Assembly: GCF_046630445.1 (NCBI RefSeq) | Contig: NC_092333.1 | Span: 709,236,501-709,300,500, forward strand | DNA length: 64,000 bases | Source of the DNA: Rutidosis leptorrhynchoides | Lineage: Eukaryota > Streptophyta > Magnoliopsida > Asterales > Asteraceae | Direction of reading: 5' to 3' | In this document: piece after piece, positions 1 to 10,367 of the stretch | Position numbering within the stretch: the first letter of the stretch is position 1 | Layout: every line of letters begins with the position of its first letter | Program-made: the position numbers and the translations under genes | Notes under the pieces: model-generated | The model's database searches: none | Told to the model about the DNA's origin: nothing | What the model saw: only the letters and a program-made list of their open reading frames with translations

Positions 1-437
1 TGGGGATTACATGCAAACTAGATTCCAATTCTTAACTAACTAGTTCCTTTCACTAAATAATACTTAAAAGTGAATGACATGGGCTAACTAAGTCCATTAA
101 TAATGTAGGGTGGGCTTATAAGCCCAAAGTCATAAGTTCATAACACTAACAAAGCCCAAGTTCACTTAATTAACAAATAAACCCAATTAAAGCCCAAGTA
201 ACTAACTAATCACCATAGTTACTTAAAATGATTAATAAAACTAATCATGAATGTAAATAATACTTGAAAATATTATTCGTGAAGTTTCGTGTGTTACAAA
301 GACGTTTCGGGCACTTAAAGGTCAAGTTCGAGCAATCAAGGCAACATGTAAACGTAATAACATACATTCGTTTAATCACACGTATTAATAATAATAATTA
401 TTAATAAATAAATGTTGGAAATTCCAGGGTCGTTACA
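1..437 (-). repeat. Partial LTR, 5' end, of an unidentified gypsy element
   Basis: Read on the - strand, a sequence beginning TGTAACGACCC starts at 437 and runs leftwards out of the window. This is the start style of Tekay-type chromovirus LTRs. It abuts, without a spacer, a pol fragment of element B (438-508) in the middle of the chromodomain-side coding sequence. It is therefore an insertion into B, either the 5' LTR of a - strand element or a solo LTR. It does not visibly match the LTR of A or the B LTR at 15562-18001. Its other end and target duplication are outside the window. Confidence 0.55.
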
Positions 438-508
438 TTTATAGTTTCAACCGGTCCTCCTAGGAAGTGAAGCTTATCGTTGATAGTAAGTTCGTCGAAG
501 AGGATAAC
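438..508 (-). pseudogene. Chromovirus pol fragment (element B), just before the chromodomain
   Basis: The - strand translation contains FDELTINDKLHF and GPVETI. These align with [13 protein letters not shown] and EPVEIM in the intact element A polyprotein, immediately before its chromodomain. The upstream codons of the same reading frame lie at 13627 and beyond, on the other side of element A. Removing A and one copy of its 5-bp duplication restores the frame. The chromodomain that should follow is replaced by the LTR at 1-437. Confidence 0.75.
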
Positions 509-3500
509 TGAAATGTCCCGTTCTTATTGATTAAAAACGTTCCATATTAATTGATTTCGTTGCGAGGTTTTGACCTCTATATGAGACGTTTTTCAAAGAC
601 TGCATTCATTTTTAAACAAACCATAACCTTTATTTCATCAATAAAGGTTTAAAAAGCTTTACGTAGATTATCAAATAATGATAATCTAAAATATCCTGTT
701 TACACACGACCATTACATAATGGTTTACAATACAAATATGTTACAACAAAATAAGTTTCTTGAATGCAGTTTTTACACAATATCATACAAGCATGGACTC
801 CAAATCTTGTCCTTATTTAAGTATGCGACAGCGGAAGCTCTTAATAATCACCTGAGAATAAACATGCTTAAAACGTCAACAAAAATGTTGGTGAGTTATA
901 GGTTTAACCTATATATATCAAATCGTAACAATAGACCACAAGATTTCATATTTCAATACACATCCCATACATAGAGATAAAAATCATTCATATGGTGAAC
1001 ACCTGGTAACCGACAATAACAAGATGCATATATAAGAATATCCCCATCATTCCGGGACACCCTTCAGATATGATATAAATTTCGAAGTACTAAAGCATCC
1101 GGTACTTTGGATGGGGTTTGTTAGGCCCAATAGATCTATCTTTAGGATTCGCGTCAATTAGGGTGTCTGTTCCCTAATTCTTAGATTACCAGACTTAATA
1201 AAAAGGGGCATATTCGATTTCGATAATTCAACCATAGAATGTAGTTTCACGTACTTGTGTCTATTTTGTAAATCATTTATAAAACCTGCATGTATTCTCA
1301 TCCCAAAAATATTAGATTTTAAAAGTGGGACTATAACTCACTTTCACAGATTTTTACTTCGTCGGGAAGTAAGACTTGGCCACTGGTTGATTCACGAACC
1401 TATAACAATATATACATATATATCAAAGTATGTTCAAAATATATTTACAACACTTTTAATATATTTTGATGTTTTAAGTTTATTAAGTCAGCTGTCCTCG
1501 TTAGTAACCTACAACTAGTTGTCCACAGTTAGATGTACAGAAATAAATCGATAAATATTATCTTGAATCAATCCACGACCCAGTGTATACGTATCTCAGT
1601 ATTGATCACAACTCAAACTATATATATTTTGGAATCAACCTCAACCCTGTATAGCTAACTCCAACATTCACATATAGAGTGTCTATGGTTGTTCCGAAAT
1701 ATATATAGATGTGTCGACATGATAGGTCGAAACATTGTATACGTGTCTATGGTATCTCAAGATTACATAATATATAATACAAGTTGATTAAGTTATGGTT
1801 GGAATAGATTTGTTACCAATTTTCACGTAGCTAAAATGAGAAAAATTATCCAATCTTGTTTTACCCATAACTTCTTCATTTTAAATCCGTTTTGAGTGAA
1901 TCAAATTGCTATGGTTTCATATTGAACTCTATTTTATGAATCTAAACAAAAAAAGTATAGGTTTCTAGTCGGAAAAATAAGTTACAAGTCGTTTTTGTAA
2001 AGGTAGTCATTTCAGTCGAAAGAACGACGTCTAGATGACCATTTTAGAAAACATACTTCCACTTTGAGTTTAACCATAATTTTTGGATATAGTTTCATGT
2101 TCATAATAAAAATCATTTTCTCAGAATAAAAACTTTTAAATCAAAGTTTATCATAGTTTTTAATTAACTAACCCAAAACAGCCCGCGGTGTTACTACGAC
2201 GGCGTAAATTCGGTTTTACGGTGTTTTTCGTGTTTCCAGGTTTTAAATCATTAAGTTAGCATATCATATAGATATAGAACATGTGTTTAGTTGATTTTAA
2301 AAGTCAAGTTAGAAGGATTAACTTTTGTTTGCGAACAAGTTTAGAATTAACTAAACTATGTTCTAGTGATTACAAGTTTAAACCTTCGAATAAGATAGCT
2401 TTATATGTATGAATCGAATGATGTTATGAACATCATTACTACCTTAAGTTCCTTGGATGAACCTACTGGAAAAGAGAAAAATGGATCTAGCTTCAATGGA
2501 TCCTTGGATGGCTCAAAGTTCTTGAAGCAAAATCATGACACGAAAACAAGTTCAAGTAAGATCATCACTTGAAATAAGATTGTTATAGTTATAGAAATTG
2601 AACCAAAGTTTGAATATGATTATTACCTTGTATTAGAATGATAACCTACTGTAAGAAACAAATATTTCTTGAGGTTGGATGATCACCTTACAAGATTGGT
2701 AGTGAGCTAGCAAACTTGAAAGTATTCTTGATTTTATGAAACTAGAACTTTTGGAATTTATGAAGAACACTTAGAACTTGAAGATAGAACTTGAGAGAGT
2801 TCAATTAGATGAAGAAAATTGAAGAATGAAAGTGTTTGTAGGTGTTTTTGGTCGTTGGTGTATGGATTAGATATAAAGGATATGTAATTTTGTTTTCATG
2901 TAAATAAGTCATGAATGATTACTCATATTTTTGTAATCTTATGAGATATTTCATGCTAGTTGCCAAATGATGGTTCCCACATGTGTTAGGTGACTCACAT
3001 GGGCTGCTAAGAGCTGATCATTGGAGTGTATATACCAATAGTACATACATCTAAAAGCTGTGTATTGTACGAGTACGAATACGGGTGCATATGAGTAGAA
3101 TTGTTGATGAAACTGAACGAGAATGTAATTGTAAGCATTTTTGTTAAGTAGAAGTATTTTGATAAGTGTATTGAAGTCTTTCAAAAGTGTATAAATACAT
3201 ATTAAAACACTACATGTATATACATTTTAACTGAGTCGTTAAGTCATCGTTAGTCGTTACATGTAAGTGTTGTTTTGAAACCTTTAGGTTAACGATCTTG
3301 TTAAATGTTGTTAACCCAATGTTTATAATATCAAAAGAGATTTTAAATTATTATATTATCATGATATTATGATGTACGAATATCTCTTAATATGATATAT
3401 ATACATTAAATGTCGTTACAACGATAAACGTTACATATATGTCTCGTTTCAAAATCATTAAGTTAGTAGTCTTGTTTTTACATATGTAGTTCATTGTTAA

Positions 3501-3763
3501 TATAATTAATGATATGTTTACTTATCATAATATCATGTTAACTATATATATAACCATATACATGTCATCATATAGTTTTTTTTTTACAAGTTTTAACGTT
3601 CGTGAATCACCGGTCAACTTGGGTGGTCAATTGTCTATATGAAACCTATTTCAATTAATCAAGTCTTAACAAGTTTGATTGCTTAACATGTTGGAAACAT
3701 TTAATTATGTAAACATAAATCTCAATTAATATATATAAACATGGAAAAGTTCGGGTCACTACA
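509..3763 (-). repeat. 3' LTR of element A
   Basis: This copy matches 10368-13621 at a constant offset of 9859 until a 1-nt change in a T run near 3580. It starts TGAAATGTCCCG and ends GGTCACTACA on the + strand. Differences seen include positions near 1067, 1299, 1812, 2430 and 3716. A series of short ORFs inside it is duplicated in the other LTR and is not thought to be coding. Confidence 0.95.
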
Positions 3764-3778
3764 GTACCTACCCGTTAA
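3764..3778 (-). other. Polypurine tract region of element A
   Basis: On the - strand the 15 nt ending at the 3' LTR read ttaacgggtaggtac. This purine-rich stretch directly abuts the LTR start TGTAGTGACCC, as expected for the plus-strand priming site. It is 20 nt past the gag-pol stop. A 14/15 copy of the motif occurs upstream of gag at 8518-8532. Confidence 0.7.
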
Positions 3779-3798
3779 ATAAATTTCGTCCCGAAATT

Positions 3799-6700
3799 TT
3801 AAGCTGTTGAAGGTGTTGACGAATCTTCTGGAAATAGATGCGGGTATTTCTTCTTCATCTGATCTTCACGCTCCCAGGTGAACTCGGGTCCTCTACGAGC
3901 ATTCCATCGAACCTTAACAATTGGTATCTTGTTTTGCTTAAGTCTTTTAACCTCACGATCCATTATTTCAACGGGTTCTTCGATGAATTGGAGTTTTTCG
4001 TTGATTTGGATTTCATCTAACGGAATAGTGAGATCTTCTTTAGCAAAACATTTCTTCAAATTCGAGACGTGGAAAGTGTTATGTACAGCCGCGAGTTGTT
4101 GAGGTAACTCAAGTCGGTAAGCTACTGATCCGACACGATCAATAATCTTGAATGGTCCAATATACCTTGGATTTAATTTCCCTCGTTTACCAAATCGAAC
4201 AACGCCTTTCCAAGGTGAAACTTTAAGCATGACCATCTCTCCAATTTCAAATTCTATATCTTTTCTTTTAATGTCAGCGTAGCTCTTTTGTCGACTTTGG
4301 GCGGTTTTCAACCGTTGTTGAATTTGGATGATCTTCTCGGTAGTTTCTTGTATAATCTCCGGACCCGTAATCTGTCTATCCCCCACCTCACTCCAACAAA
4401 TCGGAGACCTGCACTTTCTACCATAAAGTGCTTCAAACGGCGCCATCTCAATGCTTGAATGGTAGCTGTTGTTGTAGGAAAATTCTGCTAACGGTAGATG
4501 TCGATCCCAACTGTTTCCGAAATCAATAACACATGCTCGTAGCATGTCTTCAAGCGTTTGTATCGTCCTTTCGCTCTGCCCATCAGTTTGTGGATGATAG
4601 GCAGTACTCATGTCTAGACGAGTTCCTAATGCTTGCTGTAATGTCTGCCAGAATCTTGAAATAAATCTGCCATCCCTATCAGAGATAATAGAGATTGGTA
4701 TTCCATGTCTGGAGACGACTTCCTTCAAATACAGTCGTGCTAACTTCTCCATCTTGTCATCTTCTCTTATTGGTAGGAAGTGTGCTGATTTGGTGAGACG
4801 ATCAACTATTACCCAAATAGTATCAAAACCACTTGCAGTCCTTGGCAATTTAGTGATGAAATCCATGGTAATGTTTTCCCATTTCCATTCCGGGATTTCG
4901 GGTTGTTGAAGTAGACCTGATGGTTTCTGATGCTCAGCTTTGACCTTAGAACACGTCAAACATTCTCCTACGTATTTAGCAACATCGGCTTTCATACCCG
5001 GCCACCAAAAATGTTTCTTGAGATCCTTGTACATCTTCCCCGTTCCAGGATGTATTGAGTATCTGGTTTTATGAGCTTCTCTAAGTAGCATTTCTCTCAT
5101 ATCTCCAAATTTTGGTACCCAAATCCTTTCAGCCCTATACCGGGTTCCGTCTTCCCGAATATTAAGATGCTTCTCCGATCCTTTGGGTATTTCATCCTTT
5201 AAATTTCCCTCTTTTAAAACTCCTTGTTGCGCCTCCTTTATTTGAGTAGTAATGTTATTATGAATCATTATATTCATAGATTTTACTCGAATGGGTTCTC
5301 TATCCTTCCTGCTCAAGGCATCGGCTACCACATTTGCCTTCCCCGGGTGGTAACGAATCTCAAAATCGTAATCATTCAATAATTCAATCCACCTACGCTG
5401 CCTCATATTCAGTTGTTTCTGATTAAATATGTGTTGAAGACTTTTGTGGTCGGTATATATAATACTTTTGACCCCATATAAGTAGTGCCTCCAAGTCTTT
5501 AATGCAAAAACAACCGCGCCTAATTCCAAATCATGCGTCGTATAATTTTGTTCGTGAATCTTCAATTGTCTAGACGCATAAGCAATCACCTTTGTTCGTT
5601 GCATTAATACACAACCGAGACCTTGCTTTGATGCGTCACAATAAATCACAAAATCATCATTCCCTTCAGGCAATGACAATATAGGTGCCGTAGTTAACTT
5701 TTTCTTCAATAACTGAAACGCTTTCTCTTGTTCATCATTCCATTCAAATTTCTTCCCTTTATGCGTTAATGCAGTCAAGGGTTTTGCTATTCTGGAAAAG
5801 TCTTGGATGAACCTTCTGTAGTAACCAGCTAGTCCTAAAAACTGGCGTATGTGTTTCGGAGTTTTCGGGGTTTCCCACTTTTCAACAGTTTCTATCTTTG
5901 CCGGATCCACCTTAATACCTTCTTTGTTCACTATGTGACCGAGGAATTGAACTTCTTCCAACCAAAATGCACACTTTGAAAACTTAGCGTACAATTCTTC
6001 CTTCCTCAATACTTCTAACACCTTTCTCAAATGTTCACCGTGTTCTTGGTCATTCTTTGAGTAAATAAGTATGTCATCAATGAAAACAATGACAAACTTG
6101 TCAAGGTATGGTCCACACACTCGGTTCATAAGGTCCATGAACACAGCTGGTGCATTAGTTAAACCAAACGGCATGACCATAAACTCGTAATGACCGTAAC
6201 GTGTTCTGAAAGCAGTCTTTGGAATATCATCTTCTTTCACCCGCATTTGATGATACCCGGAACGTAAGTCAATCTTTGAATAAACAGACGAGCCTTGTAG
6301 TTGATCAAATAAGTCGTCGATTCTCGGTAGTGGGTAGCGGTTCTTGATGGTAAGTTTGTTCAACTCTCGGTAGTCGATACACAACCTGAATGTACCATCT
6401 TTCTTCTTGACAAACAAAACAGGAGCTCCCCACGGTGATGTGCTTGGTCGAATGAAACCACGCTCTAAAAGTTCTTGTAATTGGCTTTGCAGTTCTTTCA
6501 TCTCGCTGGGTGCGAGTCTATAAGGAGCACGAGCTATTGGTGCAGCTCCTGGTACAAGATCTATTTGAAATTCAACGGATCGATGTGGGGGTAATCCCGG
6601 TAATTCTTTCGGAAATACATCGGGAAATTCTTTTGCAATGGGAACATCATTGATGCTCTTTTCTTCAGTTTGTACTTTCTCGACGTGTGCTAGAACAGCA

Positions 6701-7514
6701 TAGCAACCTTTTCTTATTAGTTTTTGTGCCTTCAAATTACTAATAAGATGTAGCTTCGTGTTGCCCTTTTTTCCGTACACCATTAAGGGTTTTCCTTTTT
6801 CTCGTATAATGCGAATTGCATTTTTGTAACAAACGATCTCCGCTTTCACTTCTTTCAACCAGTCCATACCGATTATCACATCAAAACTCCCTAACTCTAC
6901 TGGTATCAAATCAATCTTAAATGTTTCGCTAACCAGTTTAATTTCTCGATTTCGACATATATTATCTGCTGAAATTAATTTACCATTTGCTAATTCGAGT
7001 AAAAATTTACTATCCAAAGGCGTCAATGGACAACTTAATTTAGCACAAAAATCTCTACTCATATAGCTTCTATCCGCACCCGAATCAAATAAAACGTAAG
7101 CAGATTTATTGTCAATAAGAAACGTACCCGTAACAAGCTCCGGGTCTTCCTGTGCCTCTACCGCATTAATATTGAAAACTCTTCCACGGCCTTGTCCATT
7201 CGTGTTCTCCTGGTTCGGGCAATTTCTAATAATGTGGCCTGGTTTTCCACATTTATAACAAACTACATTGGCATAACTTGCTCCGACACTACTTGCTCCG
7301 CCATTACTCGTTCCGACACCATTTGTTCCTTTCGTTCTATTAACCCCTGGTCCGTAGACCTCACACTTCGCCGCGCTATGACCATTTCTTTTACACTTGT
7401 TGCAAAATTTGGTGCAGAACCCCGAGTGATTCTTTTCACACCTTTGGCATAGTTGCTTCTGATTGTTGTTGTTGTTGCGGTTATTATTGTTGTTGGGATG
7501 ATTGTTGTAGTTGC

Positions 7515-7545
<31 letters not shown>

Positions 7546-8379
7546 GGGCCGTTTGTTGTAGTTGCGATTGATGTTGCGATTGTTGGGATAATTGTTGCGA
7601 TTATTGTTGTAATTGCTATTGTTGTTGTATTGGTGATTCTTATCACCGTTTTCCTCCCACTTTCTTTTGACTTGCTTCACATTGGCCTCTTCAGCAGTCT
7701 GTTCTTTAATTCTTTCTTCAATCTGGTTCACTAGTTTGTGAGCCATTCTACATGCCTGTTGTATGGAGGCGGGCTCATGTGAACTTATATCTTCTTGGAT
7801 TCTTTCCGGTAATCCTTTCACAAACGCGTCGATCTTCTCTTCCTCATCTTCGAATGCTCCAGGACACAATAGGCACAATTCTGTGAATCGTCTTTCGTAC
7901 GTGGTAATATCAAATCCTTGGGTTCGTAACCCTCTAAGTTCTGTCTTGAGCTTATTGACCTCGGTTCTGGGACGGTACTTCTCGTTCATCAAGTGCTTGA
8001 ATGCTGACCACGGTAGTGCGTACGCATCATCTTGTCCCACTTGCTCTAGATAGGTATTCCACCATGTTAACGCAGAACCTGTGAAGGTATGCGTAGCGTA
8101 CTTCACTTTGTCCTCTTCAGTACACTTACTTATGGCAAACACCGATTCAACCTTCTCGGTCCACCGTTTCAATCCGATCGGTCCTTCGGTTCCATCAAAT
8201 TCCAAAGGTTTGCAGGCAGTGAATTCTTTGTAGGTGCATCCTACACGATTTCCTGTACTGCTAGATCCAAGGTTATTGTTGGTATGTAGCGCAGCCTGTA
8301 CTGCGGCTATGTTTGAAGCTAGAAAAGTACGGAATTCCTCTTCATTCATATTCACGGTGTGTCGAGTAGTCGGTGCCAT
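3799..8379 (-). CDS. Gag-Pol polyprotein with chromodomain, element A
   Basis: The frame is a single open one of 1526 aa from the ATG at 8379 (MAPTTRH); an in-frame ATG 12 codons upstream at 8415 is also possible. Domains in order: gag capsid-like region about 1-240; an Asn-rich tract about 250-310; a Cys/His cluster 311-339; a CCHC knuckle C374, C377, H382, C387; aspartic protease DSGA 432-435; reverse transcriptase with FIDD 766-769; RNase H (DAS at 915); integrase zinc finger H1103, H1110, C1140, C1143; integrase catalytic D1173, D1234, E1270 with 35 residues between the last two; and a chromodomain about 1467-1517. This order and the chromodomain define chromoviruses, which replicate through cytoplasmic particles and integrate into chromatin. 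No stops or frameshifts are seen. Assignment to the Tekay/Del clade is inference. Confidence 0.95.
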
Positions 8380-8720
8380 TTCCTTCAAAATAGTTAAATG
8401 GAACAAGTTAATCATACAGAATATTAAGAGTAGTTAATAGTATTTCGTAGCATAATATGAACTCATTTATAAAAGCTTTTTCTTCATATTAGCGTTTTAT
8501 AAGTTTAAATTCGGGTAGTACTTACCCGTTAAGTTCATACTTAGTAGCTAATATACAATTCAACTACTACAATTCTATATGAAAAACTGATTGTAATAAT
8601 ATTTCGCGTTCAAACTTTTATACAATATTTTACAAACTTACAATACCGCTTATTTTACATAAAGTATGAAATATAGCACACAATAACTTTGATACAAGAT
8701 AGTTGTGAAGACAATTCTAG
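8380..8720 (-). other. Spacer between F-box ORF and gag, with PPT-like motif
   Basis: This is an AT-rich non-coding stretch of 341 bp. At 8518-8532 the - strand reads ttaacgggtaagtac, differing at one position from the terminal PPT of the same element (3764-3778). Such an internal copy could be a second priming site or the scar of a recombination event that brought in the upstream ORFs. No other feature is seen. Confidence 0.5.
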
Positions 8721-9404
8721 CTAGTACACAAGTCGTTCGGCAAAGGCAATAAAGACACGTAATTCATACGTCCAGAAACAAGTCATGCATTCTGGTTTTA
8801 CTAGGACTACTTCCCATCCTTGGTCTTGTGCAACATAACCGTTATGGCCGTTGATAAGACAGCGTGTTGTAACATCATCAAAGGGACGAGGGTTACGTAA
8901 TGTCCAACAGTCCCGTAATAATCTAAAAACCTCATTTCTTACCCCAATTACCGACTCCGTCACTTGTGGAAACGTTTTGTTTAATAGTTGTAGCCCGATG
9001 TTCTTGTTCTCACTTTGGTGAGAAGCGAACATTACTAATCCGTAAGCATAACATGCTTCTTTATGTTGCATGTTAGCCGCTTTTTCTAAATCACGAAGTC
9101 CAATATTCGGATATATTGAGTCAAAATAATTTCTTAACCCGTTGCGTAAAATAGCATTTGGGTTCCCCGCAATATATGCGTCAAAGTAAACACATCGTAA
9201 CTTATGGGTTTCCCAATGTGATATCCCCCATCTTTCAAACGAAAGTCTCTTATAAACCAAGACATTCTTGGAACGTTCTTCGAATGTCTTACAAACTGAT
9301 CTCGCCTTAAATAGTTGTGCCGAAGAATTCTGGCCGACTCTAGACAAGATTTCATCAATCATGTCTCCGGGTAGGTCTCTTAAAATATTGGGTTGTCTAT
9401 CCAT
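8721..9404 (-). CDS. F-box protein carried inside element A
   Basis: This 227-aa ORF (MDRQPNIL...) lies on the same strand as gag-pol, 341 bp upstream of gag. Residues about 8-50 form an F-box: LRDLPGDMIDEILSRVG, then the KARSVCKTF helix. Residues about 75-143 (GNPNAILRNGLRNYF, LEKAANMQHKEACYAYGLV) resemble the Sel1-like region of plant F-box proteins of the At2g35280/At1g67623 type. C-terminal residues C206 and C209 and nearby aromatics also fit that type. Known F-box proteins bind SKP1 in SCF ubiquitin ligases and choose substrates. The frame is intact with no introns, consistent with capture through RNA. Whether it serves the retrotransposon, for example against silencing, is speculation. 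Family assignment is from memory of motifs. Confidence 0.8.
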   Translation of the reverse strand: MDRQPNILRDLPGDMIDEILSRVGQNSSAQLFKARSVCKTFEERSKNVLVYKRLSFERWGISHWETHKLRCVYFDAYIAGNPNAILRNGLRNYFDSIYPNIGLRDLEKAANMQHKEACYAYGLVMFASHQSENKNIGLQLLNKTFPQVTESVIGVRNEVFRLLRDCWTLRNPRPFDDVTTRCLINGHNGYVAQDQGWEVVLVKPECMTCFWTYELRVFIAFAERLVY

Positions 9405-9543
9405 TTTGTGTTTTTAAACTGTAAAATAGACAAGAGTTAGATTCATAAAAAAAAAATACTTATTAATACAAGCAATTTTTACATATATCATAAAGCATAA
9501 GAACACTATATTCCATATATTACACCACACGAATACAACTATC

Positions 9544-10158
9544 TTATTCCGACTCGCTCGTTTCTTCTTCTTCGGTTTTGGTTCGTTTTGCCAAGTTTCT
9601 AGGGATATATGATGTTCCCCTAATACGAGCCGTCGTTGTCCACATTGGTTTAGAAAAACCTGGTGGTTTAGAGGTTCCCGGGTCATTGTTACAACTTAAG
9701 GACTTCGGGGGTTGACGATACATATAAAGTTCATCGGGGTTGGAATTAGATTTCTCTATTTTTATGCCCTTTCCCTTATTATTTTCTTTTGCCTTTTTAA
9801 ATTCAGTTGGGGTAATTTCTATAACATCATCGGAATTCTCGTCGGAATCCGATTCATCGGAGAATTGGTAATCCTCCCAATATTTTGCTTCCTTGGCGGA
9901 AACACCATTGACCATAATTAACTTTGGTCGGTTGGTTGAGGATTTTCTTTTACTTAACCGTTTTATTATTTCCCCCACCGGTTCTATTTCTTCATCCGGT
10001 TCCGATTCTTCTTCCGGTTCCGATTCTTCTTCCGGTTCCGACTCTTCTTCCGGTTCCTCTTCGGGAACTTGTGAATCAGTCCACAAATCATTCCAATTTA
10101 CATTTGACTCTTCATTATTATTAGGTGAGTCAATGGGACTTGTTCTAGAGGTAGACAT
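9544..10158 (-). CDS. Acidic low-complexity protein of unknown function, element A
   Basis: This is a 204-aa ORF, the first after the PBS and on the same strand as the F-box and gag-pol ORFs. Residues 32-58 are a tandem EPEEES repeat encoded by an 18-bp DNA repeat (about 10000-10065). Acidic clusters recur at 101-111. Basic patches KRLSKRK (66-72) and RNLAKRTK (187-194) could be nuclear localisation signals. A second acidic stretch ends the protein. I recognise no family. The charge pattern suggests a disordered nuclear or chromatin-binding protein, but that is a guess. It overlaps no other feature and ends 139 bp before the F-box start. Confidence 0.55.
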   Translation of the reverse strand: MSTSRTSPIDSPNNNEESNVNWNDLWTDSQVPEEEPEEESEPEEESEPEEESEPDEEIEPVGEIIKRLSKRKSSTNRPKLIMVNGVSAKEAKYWEDYQFSDESDSDENSDDVIEITPTEFKKAKENNKGKGIKIEKSNSNPDELYMYRQPPKSLSCNNDPGTSKPPGFSKPMWTTTARIRGTSYIPRNLAKRTKTEEEETSESE

Positions 10159-10353
10159 CTATCACATAATATCAAACACGTTAAGAGATTAATATATCAC
10201 ATAATATTCATATGTTAAAAATATATAGTTTCCAACAAAAATGTTAAGCAATCATTTTTAAAGAAAACACGGTCGAAGTCCAGACTCACTAATGCATCCT
10301 AACAAACTCGATAAGACACACTAATGCAAATTTTCTGGTTCTCTAAGACCAAC
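10159..10353 (-). other. 5' leader of element A
   Basis: This short non-coding leader lies between PBS and the first ORF. Its PBS-proximal 80 nt, with two CACTAATG motifs around TCCTAAC, is conserved in element B at about 15472-15547 although the rest of that leader has diverged. That makes it a candidate packaging or dimerisation signal. Confidence 0.5.
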
Positions 10354-10365
10354 GCTCGGATACCA
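10354..10365 (-). other. Primer binding site, tRNA-iMet type (element A)
   Basis: The - strand reads TGGTATCCGAGC, two bases from the 5' LTR. It matches the common plant PBS TGGTATCAGAGC for initiator tRNA-Met at all but one position. Confidence 0.85.
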
Positions 10366-10367
10366 AC

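Noticed and set aside
720..1518. Short + strand ORFs of 84 and 87 aa, repeated at 10579-11377
   Set aside because: They lie inside the two LTRs of element A, are duplicated only because the LTR is, and show no domain or coding bias.
2951..3184. 77-aa - strand ORF, repeated at 12810-13043
   Set aside because: LTR sequence; identical in both LTRs simply by origin, no known domain.
7453..7734. Hydrophobic Val/Ile-rich + strand ORF that looks like a membrane protein
   Set aside because: It is the antisense reading of the Asn-rich (AAC)n tract of gag.
10354..10365. tRNA gene at the iMet-like sequence
   Set aside because: Only the 12-nt primer binding site is present; no cloverleaf or A and B boxes.
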